From Firmicutes bacterium UBA4881 (lineage in GTDB: Bacteria > Bacillota > DTU065), in assembly GCA_002399235.1 (NCBI GenBank), contig DHDH01000015.1, positions 1 through 52,081 of the forward strand: a DNA stretch of 52,081 nt, in the 5' to 3' direction. Numbering within the stretch: position 1 is the stretch's first letter; every line of letters begins with the position of its first letter. A model generated the notes under the pieces. The model saw only the letters and a program-made list of their open reading frames with translations, was not told the DNA's origin and searched no databases. This document shows, in pieces, positions 17,814 to 25,155 of this stretch. A program made the translations under genes and the position numbers.

Positions 17814-18776
17814 ATGCAACCAAAAAATATCTGGACTAACAAATACTTCGTAGTATTAATGGCTATAATTGCCTGTGTCTTATGGGGAAGTGCCTTCCCT
17901 GTATTGAAGGTAACCTATGCCGAGCTACAACTAGGAGCAGATGATATCTCTAGTAGGTTGTTATTAGCTGGAGGTCGTTTCCTCTTAGCTTCCTTAATGC
18001 TCTTTGCCCTACTTGGTTTAGGTTTTAAACAGCGAATTACTGTTGAAAAGAGTTGGTTAGGTCCCTTGTTTATCTTGGGGCTTTTCCAAACTGGCTTGCA
18101 GTACTTCTTCTTTTATAATGGCTTAGCTCATACTAGCGGTATTAAAGGGGCTATAATAAATTCCTTTGGCAACTTCTTTGTGGTGTTATTTGCTCACTTT
18201 CTTTATAAAAACGATCGTTTGAATTTCGGTAAAGTTATTGGACTTATTACAGGCTTTGCTGGCATAATTTTAGTCAACTGGCAACCAGGAACTAAGGGCA
18301 TTAGCTGGGACCTTTCTTTTCAAGGTGAAGGGTTTTTAATCTTATCTGGTTTAGCTAGCACAATTGGTACTTTTAGGGCTAAGAAGTTAGCCAGTCAGGT
18401 AAACCCCATAGTTATTAATACTTACCAGTTCCTTTTTGGTTCTTTAATGCTACTTTTAGCAAGTATACCTGGACTATTTAAGATTAATTTAACTCCAACA
18501 CCCTTGTTTTGGGCTTTGTTTGTCTATTCTGCCTTCTTATCTGCTGCTGCTTTTTCTATCTGGTACACACTCCTCAAATATAATAAAGCAGGTGAGATTA
18601 CTCTTTACTGGTTTATCATTCCTGTTTCAGGAGCAATCCTCTCTGCTCTATTTCTACCTGGCGAGCGATTAACTTTTTCAGTAGTTATAGCCTTACTTTT
18701 AGTAGCTTTTGGTATCGGTGCTGTGAACTACTGGCAACGAAGCAAGAAGCACTCTACTATTAGAAGCGACGAATAA
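17814..18776 (+). CDS. EamA/DMT-superfamily permease
   Basis: Integral inner-membrane transporter of the drug/metabolite exporter superfamily; substrate unknown. The 320-residue product has about ten hydrophobic helices in two EamA repeats: the first starts WGSAFPVLK, the second follows about residue 170 (GEGFLILSGLASTIGTFRAKK). I place the start at the ATG at 17814 because AAGGA lies 8 nt upstream; an ATG three codons earlier overlaps that site. It is flanked by spacers and a shared terminator, so it is probably a single-gene transcript. Confidence 0.9.
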   Translation: MQPKNIWTNKYFVVLMAIIACVLWGSAFPVLKVTYAELQLGADDISSRLLLAGGRFLLASLMLFALLGLGFKQRITVEKSWLGPLFILGLFQTGLQYFFFYNGLAHTSGIKGAIINSFGNFFVVLFAHFLYKNDRLNFGKVIGLITGFAGIILVNWQPGTKGISWDLSFQGEGFLILSGLASTIGTFRAKKLASQVNPIVINTYQFLFGSLMLLLASIPGLFKINLTPTPLFWALFVYSAFLSAAAFSIWYTLLKYNKAGEITLYWFIIPVSGAILSALFLPGERLTFSVVIALLLVAFGIGAVNYWQRSKKHSTIRSDE

Positions 18777-18986
18777 TATAACTAGTTATAATTTATCTTC
18801 TAAACGGAGGAAAAGAAGTTACCACTTGGGCAAAATGGTTATATAACCTTCCTAAAAGCAGTAAATTATTAGTGATTCTAAGCTATAACCACTCTTTTAT
18901 CGTACTAGCGAAGCCAATAAGAGATACTTGTTTAGTTAGGATTCTTTACAAAATTTAGTTCGCTAAAAAGTCCTTGTAAACAACAT

Positions 18987-19028
18987 AATTAAGCCCCCCT
19001 AGGAAAGTAGTTCTAGGGGGGCTTAATT
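18987..19028. terminator. Bidirectional terminator between convergent genes
   Basis: A perfect 16-bp stem, AATTAAGCCCCCCTAG (18987-19002) with CTAGGGGGGCTTAATT (19013-19028), loop 10 nt. Both outer ends are A/T-rich rather than long U-runs. It touches the stop codon of the minus-strand gene and lies 211 bp after eamA, serving both. Confidence 0.85.
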
Positions 19029-19648
19029 TACCAATGCCAAACTAAGCTAAGGCCACCGTAGGTCCCAAACCAAAGTCGGCGTGTAAACTCTTCGTAGGTT
19101 GTCTGTTGCTTTTCATACTGGAAAACATCATTCTTTAAGAAGGTTGCTTCGAGTCCATAATCACCTAATAAAGATAGGTGTTCTGTCCATTTATACCTAA
19201 CCCCACCACCTAAGCGAAAAAACTCCCAAATCTCAGTTACATCAGCTGCCTCTAGATCTGGTTCGGTTTTATCGGGGACCCAGGAGAAATCCAAATGGCT
19301 ACCGCCAAAAGTCAAAGCTTGGCTGTACCTAAACTGAGCATAAGGTGCTACCTTACGGTCGGTATACTGCTCTAAACGGACAGTAACCGCTGGTAAAAGA
19401 GCATAGGAAATGCTTTGAAAAGAAGTATTTTCGTCATCAACAATAATATTTCTTTGTAAGACCATACAATCACCCATCATACCTAAACCGCCATGTAAAC
19501 TAATAACAAAAGGTTCTACTTCCCAAGCATAGCCAAGCGAACAAAACTGAGTTATCTTCTCTTGCTTTGGTGTTAGTAGAAATTGCCACTCAGCTAAAGC
19601 TGAGAAAGATAAGAAAAAAATAAGCGCCACAAACAACCAGTTTTTCAT
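19028..19648 (-). CDS. Small exported outer-membrane-type beta-barrel protein
   Basis: Unrecognised family. With the ATG at 19646-19648, which has GAGGAGG 7 nt upstream, the product is 206 residues with a signal peptide (MKNWLFVALIFFLSFSALA-E). The mature part consists of alternating hydrophobic strands (FVISLHGGLGMMGD, LGGGVRYKWTEHLSLLGDYG) and ends GTYGGLSLVWHW, with a terminal aromatic residue, as in small OmpA/OmpW-like barrels. A 29-codon upstream frame extension lacks support. Together with the F-ending barrel at 14324-16900 it argues for an outer membrane. Function unknown. Confidence 0.75.
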   Translation of the reverse strand: MKNWLFVALIFFLSFSALAEWQFLLTPKQEKITQFCSLGYAWEVEPFVISLHGGLGMMGDCMVLQRNIIVDDENTSFQSISYALLPAVTVRLEQYTDRKVAPYAQFRYSQALTFGGSHLDFSWVPDKTEPDLEAADVTEIWEFFRLGGGVRYKWTEHLSLLGDYGLEATFLKNDVFQYEKQQTTYEEFTRRLWFGTYGGLSLVWHW

Positions 19649-20084
19649 TAAAATCCTCCTCTGGTTTTTCTGGTGCCTATCTAGATGTATCTCTGTAACT
19701 ATGGTTTCGGACATTATACTCTTAATTCCTGCCAATAAAGCTATATTAAGGTTAATCGAGCAGTGCTTCTGTACACTAAATTTGGTCTCTATTCCTTTTA
19801 ATCTTAGTGCGTTAAGATCAAGTCCAAATAGTACCCACTCTACTAAACTGCTACCCTATATAAACTTTTCTCTACCTCTAACCCCTACATCTCTTTATAC
19901 ACAAGATGTTTTACATCGCCATTAACACTGCTTAATAATTCCTTGACGTTTGTAACATAAAGCTCAACATTCTTTACCTCTTCAAGCGATTCGCAGCCAC
20001 TAAATTTATCATCAAGTAGTATTTGTGATTTAGTTATAAGCTCAATTAGATAAGAAAGGCAAATTTGGTGGCATATTGATAACT
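19649..20084. other. Gene-poor spacer upstream of the outer-membrane-type gene
   Basis: AT-rich, no supported frame. It must contain the promoter of the minus-strand gene ending at 19028. It is also the downstream side of the structured RNA element; an associated IscB nuclease gene would be expected here on the minus strand if one existed, and none is present. Confidence 0.5.
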
Positions 20085-20225
20085 AACGGGCCCGCCAGCT
20101 GGCGAGCCCGTATTGAGATCTGTCGCAGAGGTTGTTCCTCGTGCGATACCGAGGACTAGCCCGAGCTGTTCTAGTTCAGTCCCTTGGCAGAAAAACCGTT
20201 GGCATCGTCGCTAGACCATTAACCA
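20085..20225 (-). ncRNA. Structured GC-rich RNA element, candidate orphan HEARO/omega-RNA
   Basis: About 58% GC by hand count in AT-rich surroundings. On the minus strand it shows a hairpin UCGCA-C-GAGG / AACAA / CCUC-UGCGA (20146-20123), a GGACU/AGUCC or ACUAG/CUAGU helix (20182-20153), and a terminal 11-bp hairpin closed by an AGCU loop (20111-20086) whose one G-U pair forms only in the minus-strand RNA. Single-stranded-looking blocks GAUGCCAAC, CCAAGGGA and GCCCGUUAG, and the GAGGAACAACCUC hairpin, match my recollection of HEARO RNAs, the omega-RNAs of IscB nucleases. If so, the guide would be the 15-45 nt just 5', around 20222-20260. No IscB gene adjoins; orphan copies are common in that family. 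A different structured RNA or a mobile-element relic is possible. Confidence 0.55.
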
Positions 20226-20270
20226 GGGTCCCTCTCCTAAGATAATGTTCATAATGTGAATCGCGATGGA

Positions 20271-21242
20271 TTATTTTACCTTTATCGGTGTCAACAAGTC
20301 AAGCTGAACAAACTTCGCCGCCATTTCATCACCAGCAAAATATGAATATGCGTTAAGATGCTCTTCTAAACAACCATTCATTCCGAGTGGCTCCCGTGCA
20401 TCATACTCATATTCGCCATTACTCATTACCCATTGACCAAGTAGTTGCCACTCATGAAAATCCCCCATCTTGATACAATGGGCTGCATACAAACCGCCCT
20501 TAAAATGTTTCCTTTGTAGCGGAGCTGGTATATCTAAATCATCAGGAATAGTCACCCAGAATTCATATCCGTAGGTTTCATTGCCAACTGGTGATGGATT
20601 ATTAAATCCAAACATTCTTAAATCGGGCTTGATTTTCTGAAGCTCAATTCTTCTGATAAACTCTTCCAGCGGCTTTCCCGCATTGTCTTCGGGATTTTCG
20701 CCAAAATATTGGCTTGCTGCAACAGTGCAAGGGGGGAGGTTTATAATACATACATTTTTTAAAGTTGACAAGATGTCAATTGCTTTTTTCAGGTCGTCCA
20801 TAGAATATTCCTCCTTAAAATTGATCTTAGAAAGACTAAGCGTTTGAATAACACTCATGATTTCAGCATCATTGATCATATCTAGCTTGATATGAGTATG
20901 TGCTGCTGAATTTAATCGGACGACAAACATATTTAAAATGTCCCGTATTGTTTGTAGCGCTGTTATTTCATCGTCTAGCTCGCTAATGCTTTCTTGAAAC
21001 ACTTCGACAATATTCATCTGCTCGGTATCTTTGAAAATTAAGGCAATCTTTTTCAGTGGGATACGCAATTTTCGCAGAGTGATAATCTGTTGCAGACGTC
21101 TTACAGCAGACTCATCGTACACACGATATGCATAATCTTCCTTGCGAGTGCTGAGCAATAATCCGATTTCATCATAATATCGAAGCATTCTTGTTGAAAC
21201 ATTAAAGGCCTTTGTAACCTCTCCGATCGTCATAAGTTTCAT
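20271..21242 (-). CDS. MerR-family regulator with GyrI-like effector-binding domain
   Basis: Transcription activator that bends a promoter with an overlong spacer when its effector binds. The 323-residue protein has the MerR helix-turn-helix at about 1-70 (MTIGEVTKAFNVSTRMLRYYDEIGLL), a coiled linker (LDDEITALQTIRDIL), and from about 165 a GyrI/AraC-effector-like domain (FGENPEDNAGKPLEEFI to LDLLTPIKV) of the kind that binds drug-like ligands. AAGGAGG stands 7 nt before the ATG. A 19-bp-spacer promoter directly upstream suggests autoregulation. The downstream side carries the structured RNA element. Neighbouring acetyltransferases and an ABC exporter are plausible targets, by context only. 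Confidence 0.92.
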   Translation of the reverse strand: MKLMTIGEVTKAFNVSTRMLRYYDEIGLLLSTRKEDYAYRVYDESAVRRLQQIITLRKLRIPLKKIALIFKDTEQMNIVEVFQESISELDDEITALQTIRDILNMFVVRLNSAAHTHIKLDMINDAEIMSVIQTLSLSKINFKEEYSMDDLKKAIDILSTLKNVCIINLPPCTVAASQYFGENPEDNAGKPLEEFIRRIELQKIKPDLRMFGFNNPSPVGNETYGYEFWVTIPDDLDIPAPLQRKHFKGGLYAAHCIKMGDFHEWQLLGQWVMSNGEYEYDAREPLGMNGCLEEHLNAYSYFAGDEMAAKFVQLDLLTPIKVK

Positions 21243-21265
21243 TCGTTTGCCTCCTTTCTGAAATC

Positions 21266-21296
21266 ATTGTAACGGACGACACGACGTCAAAGTCAA
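21266..21296 (-). promoter_or_regulatory. MerR-type promoter with 19-bp spacer
   Basis: On the minus strand TTGACT (21296-21291) and TACAAT (21271-21266) are separated by 19 bp, the distance typical of MerR-controlled promoters rather than the usual 17. Within the spacer, GACG and CGTC form the halves of a dyad (GACG-TCGTGT-CGTC). It is 24 bp upstream of the merR start codon, so the regulator probably controls its own gene. Confidence 0.8.
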
Positions 21297-21367
21297 GGGT
21301 ATAGAAACCGCCTAAATATTAGAGAAGTAAAATAATTTTTCTCTTCTTCGGAATGGATTCTATCCAT

Positions 21368-21886
21368 TCATTTCCACTCTTCTTTAAGTATTGCATACTC
21401 ATAAGTATCTTGCCATATAGGGTTATTGTTTTCATCCCTAAAAAACCATATGTTTTTTATTAGATACCCTTCTTTTCGCATACCAAGTCGTTCAAGTAGT
21501 TCCCTCGACGCTATATTAAGGGGATTACACATAGCAACTATTCGATGAGCATTGCAATTTAGAAAAAGGTAATCTAACAAAGCTTTTGCCGATTCTGTTG
21601 CGTATCCTTTTCCTTGGTAATTACTATTAAAAACATAACCCAACTCCCAAGTATCAAAGTCTTGTTTGGCTAAATAAATATTACCGATTAGTTTTCCTGT
21701 ACTTTTTAAACAGACCGCCCAAAAACTCGGATTGTTTGAACGATTAATAGCTTCTCGTCTAGCTTGTTCCTGGGTGAAAACACCATAAGGCTCATATCTT
21801 ACCACTTCTTCTCCGGACAAGTACTCATATAAGTCTTGCCAGTCATCTGGCGAAAATTTTCTCATTATTAAACGTGCTGTTTCCAT
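21368..21886 (-). CDS. GNAT-family N-acetyltransferase, RimJ/RimL type
   Basis: Acetyl-CoA-dependent transferase; RimJ/RimL relatives acetylate ribosomal-protein N-termini or small amines such as antibiotics. The 172 residues show the family start METARLIMRKFSPDDW, strand GKLIGNIYL, the acetyl-CoA motif YVFNSNYQGKGYATE at about 92-106 and NIASRELLERLGMRKEG. AGGAGAG precedes the ATG. It lies in a co-directional run with the tandem acetyltransferase and the ABC exporter. Substrate unknown. Confidence 0.9.
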   Translation of the reverse strand: METARLIMRKFSPDDWQDLYEYLSGEEVVRYEPYGVFTQEQARREAINRSNNPSFWAVCLKSTGKLIGNIYLAKQDFDTWELGYVFNSNYQGKGYATESAKALLDYLFLNCNAHRIVAMCNPLNIASRELLERLGMRKEGYLIKNIWFFRDENNNPIWQDTYEYAILKEEWK

Positions 21887-21887
21887 A

Positions 21888-22103
21888 TTATTCTCTCCTG
21901 CTATTTATACACTCTTTCCTGTCTGAAGTAGTGATGTACTGCCCTAAAAAACAAATGTCTGCATTTCTACTTATAGCCCCTTCTCTATTCCCATTAATAT
22001 ATTCATCTACTTCTAAATTATCTTTTCTACAACCTAAGGCACTTCGTAAAATTATGTCATCATTTAAGATATGTACAAGTTGAGCTATATGGGAATATTT
22101 CAA
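21888..22103 (-). CDS. Unrecognised 71-codon frame, possible gene remnant
   Basis: A TTG-initiated frame ending just before the RimJ-like gene, whose ribosome site directly follows its stop. The product is hydrophilic without repeats or membrane segments and matches no family I know. The ribosome site is poor (TAGGGAA). It could be a small protein translationally linked to the acetyltransferase, a decayed gene, or chance. Confidence 0.25.
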   Translation of the reverse strand: MKYSHIAQLVHILNDDIILRSALGCRKDNLEVDEYINGNREGAISRNADICFLGQYITTSDRKECINSRRE

Positions 22104-22200
22104 ATTCCCTAGCGGTACGATACTTACACCTATTATTAATTCACCTTCTTTTTACTTTTGGAAGTTATTGTCATCATCAATTCAATATAAAGAACCATTT

Positions 22201-22216
22201 GCGCCCTAAAGGGCGC
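22201..22216. repeat. Perfect GC-rich palindrome
   Basis: GCGCCC-TAAA-GGGCGC in otherwise AT-rich DNA, about 105 bp downstream of the tandem acetyltransferase stop. No U-run follows on either strand, so it is not a standard intrinsic terminator; it could mark an mRNA 3' end or a relic of a mobile element. Confidence 0.5.
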
Positions 22217-22321
22217 GTCACCATATCTCGCCTTATACATAACATTCAGAGTTCATGATATTTTAACGTCCTGAAAGAAGCTGCTCAATGGGTGCCCAAT
22301 TCAACAAGGCCCAAACGAACT

Positions 22322-23365
22322 CTATAACCGATGGTAATTAATGTTTCCGCGCTTGCTTTCTATAAATTGCTGTCTTGTAAGAGTGTAATGGTATTGGTAC
22401 TTTCCTTTTTGTGGTTGTGGCAAATCTTCAGATAATGCTAAAGTGAAGCCGTTTTTCTGCCACATGCGTTGACTGCGTTTATTGTAATCTTCGCAAAAGC
22501 AGTGCAGTACATCGACATGTTCATCATAAAAAGCGAAATCAATCAGCATTCTGATAACCTCTGTGCCAAGGCCCTTGTTCCAATAATCTTTTTCACCGAT
22601 ACACATATCAATTCTACGTACATCAGTGGTACTGTCATACATAGCAAGAACATTTGGCAGATTCATTTTTTGTAACCAGCATTCACCAATAGGCTTATTA
22701 TCTACCTCAATCAAGAAGCAAAAAGCGTTTTTAGATACACCACCATATATCTGCTGTACAGTATCAGGGGTATAAGAAAGATTTAAGTTATCTGTACCGC
22801 CTTCTGTCCAATATAAAACTTCAGGATCTGCATTCCACTTGTATAAAAGAGGTAAATGCTCGTCTGACAGTGGCTTTAGAATAATATTGTGTTCATTGCC
22901 GCCGTAAAGGGTTACATTATGGGAAGAAATGATAGGTATATGAACTCTTTTTCTATACATAATCTCATCAGTTGGTGTATAACCCATTTTGGCATAAAAG
23001 GTCTGTGCATTGGTGTTATATTTGCCTGTAAATAATTGAAAGGCTCTTACATTCTGTTCTTTATAATATTCCTCTGCAAAATGCATCAAAGCAGCACCAG
23101 CACCTTGTTTGCGATATTCTTCTTTTACAAAAAGCTCGGTTATTTCCGCGTAATATACGCTATAGCACATGGACTTAAATAGTTGTACACAGCAAAATCC
23201 AACAATGCTATCCCCAACGGTAGCAACAAAAACGGTTTCTTGCTCGTTTTCGGATAAGGAGGATTTTATATATTCTTTGCTGCTTCCTACGCCATTGAAT
23301 AGCTCGTTTAATTCAAACAAGGCATCTACATCAGCAATCTGTGCAACCCTTATTTGTACTGGCAT
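22322..23365 (-). CDS. Tandem GNAT protein: N-acetyltransferase fused to an AAC(6')-like domain
   Basis: Two acetyltransferase domains in one 347-residue chain. Domain 1 (about 1-145) has ITELFVKEEYRKQGAGAALM and NTNAQTFYAKMGY. Domain 2 (about 155-340) resembles aminoglycoside 6'-N-acetyltransferases: LPLLYKWNADPEVLYW, KPIGECWLQ, RRIDMCIGEKDYWNKGLGTE and NKRSQRMWQKNGF. AAGGAGGG precedes the ATG by about 10 nt. It starts 86 nt downstream of the ABC exporter pair and may share its transcript. Aminoglycoside acetylation is plausible but unproven; related domains also act on other amines. Confidence 0.88.
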   Translation of the reverse strand: MPVQIRVAQIADVDALFELNELFNGVGSSKEYIKSSLSENEQETVFVATVGDSIVGFCCVQLFKSMCYSVYYAEITELFVKEEYRKQGAGAALMHFAEEYYKEQNVRAFQLFTGKYNTNAQTFYAKMGYTPTDEIMYRKRVHIPIISSHNVTLYGGNEHNIILKPLSDEHLPLLYKWNADPEVLYWTEGGTDNLNLSYTPDTVQQIYGGVSKNAFCFLIEVDNKPIGECWLQKMNLPNVLAMYDSTTDVRRIDMCIGEKDYWNKGLGTEVIRMLIDFAFYDEHVDVLHCFCEDYNKRSQRMWQKNGFTLALSEDLPQPQKGKYQYHYTLTRQQFIESKRGNINYHRL

Positions 23366-23451
23366 TACCTAATCCCTCCTTATAAGGACACCATTCGTTT
23401 TTTTCTTACTTGATAACTAACAATTTCTTGATTGCTTAACCTCAATTGTTA

Positions 23452-25155
23452 TTACATCTCATAATTTAGTCTAACAAGTTTATCAGCGGTCTCGCTGATA
23501 TTAGCTTTATGAGTGATAAAAAGCACTGTTTTTGTCTTGCTTATATTTTTCACTGTTTCTATAACAACTGCTTCTGATCTGCTATCAAGCGCACTTGTGA
23601 TTTCATCGAGTAGTAATATTGGTGAATTTTTAATAAGCGCACGAGCAATTGCAATGCGCTGCTTTTGTCCACCTGAAAGAGATGCTCCATTGTCGAGCAG
23701 CATGGTTTGATAACCATTTTCGAAGGATTCGATAAATCCATTTGCTCCTGCCATTTCTGCAGCAGATACAACATCTTTATAGGTTGCACTAGGATTGCCA
23801 AATAAGATATTCTCGTAAATTGTGCCACGAAACAAGGTTGGTTGTTGTGGGACATATGCAGTAATCTCTCGTAAACTTTTGTATGTGTTACCGCAGTTAT
23901 TAAAAAAGATCTTGCCGCTCATTGGTTGATACAAACCTAAGATTAATTTCATAACCGTACTTTTCCCTGAACCAGATTCACCAACTATTGCAGTTAAAGA
24001 ATTCTTCTCCAGCGATAAATTAAAGTTGGACAAAATAGGCTTATTCAAATCATAAGCAAAAGTCACATCCTCCATCGATAACATTACATTGGTATTATTT
24101 ACAGGCACGATTGATTGGGACTCAGTTTCCTCATCTATATCGACAATTGCAAACAAACGCTTGATCCCAGCCACACTCTTCTGCATTCCCGCCATAAACT
24201 GTCCACATTCGATAAACAGCATATCTGTTGAACCCTTTAAACTTAGTAGAGCAATAACTGTTCCCCAATTAGAAAGCTTATAGTGAACGAATAATGCGCC
24301 AACAAAAAGAATGGCAAGGTAGGAAAAACTGTTAACAACAGCTATTGCCGCATTCATTTTAGCGTTGATTTTCCCTCCCTGCGTTTTAATATCTGCTTCA
24401 TCTTTCGTGGTCTCTATAAACTTTACTTGTTTATTTCTTTCTATATTAAACAACCGAATCGTTTTCGCCGCACGCACAAGCTCGTAAGCATCAGTACTTG
24501 TTCTTGCAAGGCGTTCTTGCTGTTCTTTCCCTACAAATTCAAGTTTCGCTCCAAAATACGAAGATATATATACCGATATGGTCCCTAATATAAAAACTAC
24601 AATGGCAAACCGCCAATCAATTATCCCCATGATTACTATGCCACCTAATCCACCTAAAGCACTGTGCAGTATTTGGAAAAAGCTCCAGTCGTAAACATTC
24701 GCAAGACATGGTGTATCATTTGAGAGTACTGAGAGTATCTCTCCTGTTGACTTATTATCGTGATATAACATAGGTAGCTTGATGATATGCTCACACAAAT
24801 TAGTTTTGAAATCGCGTATCGTGCTTTTAGAAATTTTTTCGGTGATTAGTGTTGCAATCGGAGCATATGTCCACCAGAGTAAATGGTTTATCATAATAAA
24901 ACTCATTGGTAGCCAAAATGCTGTAAGATCCTTAGCTGTGATCGCATTAATAACACCTTTAATCCCGATAGTGTATAATGCTGTACAACATAGTTCAACA
25001 AAACAAAAGCCAAGGATAACCGTAACAAAGGTTTTATTTTTATCTTTCATGAGCGATAGTGCACGTTTTATTGTAAGAAGGTTAAAATTAGCTATGACTT
25101 TTTTAATTTTAATAAGCGAAGGCGATATTCGGCTTTCCGTAGCTTGTTCCTTCAT
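23452..25155 (-). CDS. ABC exporter half-transporter (permease-ATPase fusion), second subunit
   Basis: Inner-membrane exporter subunit: an N-terminal six-helix domain (about 35-320) fused to an ATPase. The 567-residue protein has Walker A GESGSGKST, the signature LSGGQKQRIAIARAL, Walker B ILLLDEITSALD with the catalytic Glu, and switch His in FITHKANIS. Its ATG overlaps the stop of the preceding exporter gene by 4 nt, so the two are made together and probably form a heterodimer. Both ATP sites look canonical here. Drug, peptide or lipid export is possible; the substrate cannot be read. Confidence 0.92.
   Translation of the reverse strand: MKEQATESRISPSLIKIKKVIANFNLLTIKRALSLMKDKNKTFVTVILGFCFVELCCTALYTIGIKGVINAITAKDLTAFWLPMSFIMINHLLWWTYAPIATLITEKISKSTIRDFKTNLCEHIIKLPMLYHDNKSTGEILSVLSNDTPCLANVYDWSFFQILHSALGGLGGIVIMGIIDWRFAIVVFILGTISVYISSYFGAKLEFVGKEQQERLARTSTDAYELVRAAKTIRLFNIERNKQVKFIETTKDEADIKTQGGKINAKMNAAIAVVNSFSYLAILFVGALFVHYKLSNWGTVIALLSLKGSTDMLFIECGQFMAGMQKSVAGIKRLFAIVDIDEETESQSIVPVNNTNVMLSMEDVTFAYDLNKPILSNFNLSLEKNSLTAIVGESGSGKSTVMKLILGLYQPMSGKIFFNNCGNTYKSLREITAYVPQQPTLFRGTIYENILFGNPSATYKDVVSAAEMAGANGFIESFENGYQTMLLDNGASLSGGQKQRIAIARALIKNSPILLLDEITSALDSRSEAVVIETVKNISKTKTVLFITHKANISETADKLVRLNYEM

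Noticed and set aside
19701..19925. 74-codon plus-strand frame opposite the outer-membrane-type gene leader
   Set aside because: No ribosome site, no start context, and covers the promoter side of the minus-strand gene.
20085..20225. Structured RNA read as tmRNA, 6S RNA, RNase P or T-box
   Set aside because: No tRNA-like acceptor or T-box sequence, no RNase P core motifs, no single large central bubble, and no amino-acid gene downstream.
20085..20225. Intrinsic terminator of merR formed by the 11-bp GC-rich hairpin
   Set aside because: No U-run follows and the hairpin is only the last part of a larger structured block; it may still stop transcription but does not fit the standard form.
22190..22325. 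Possible integron attC-like site between cassette-like genes
   Set aside because: There is a palindrome and a GCCCAAAC-like string, and AGAGTTC/GAACTCT repeats, but no pair of GTTRRRY/RYYYAAC core sites in the right arrangement and no integrase.
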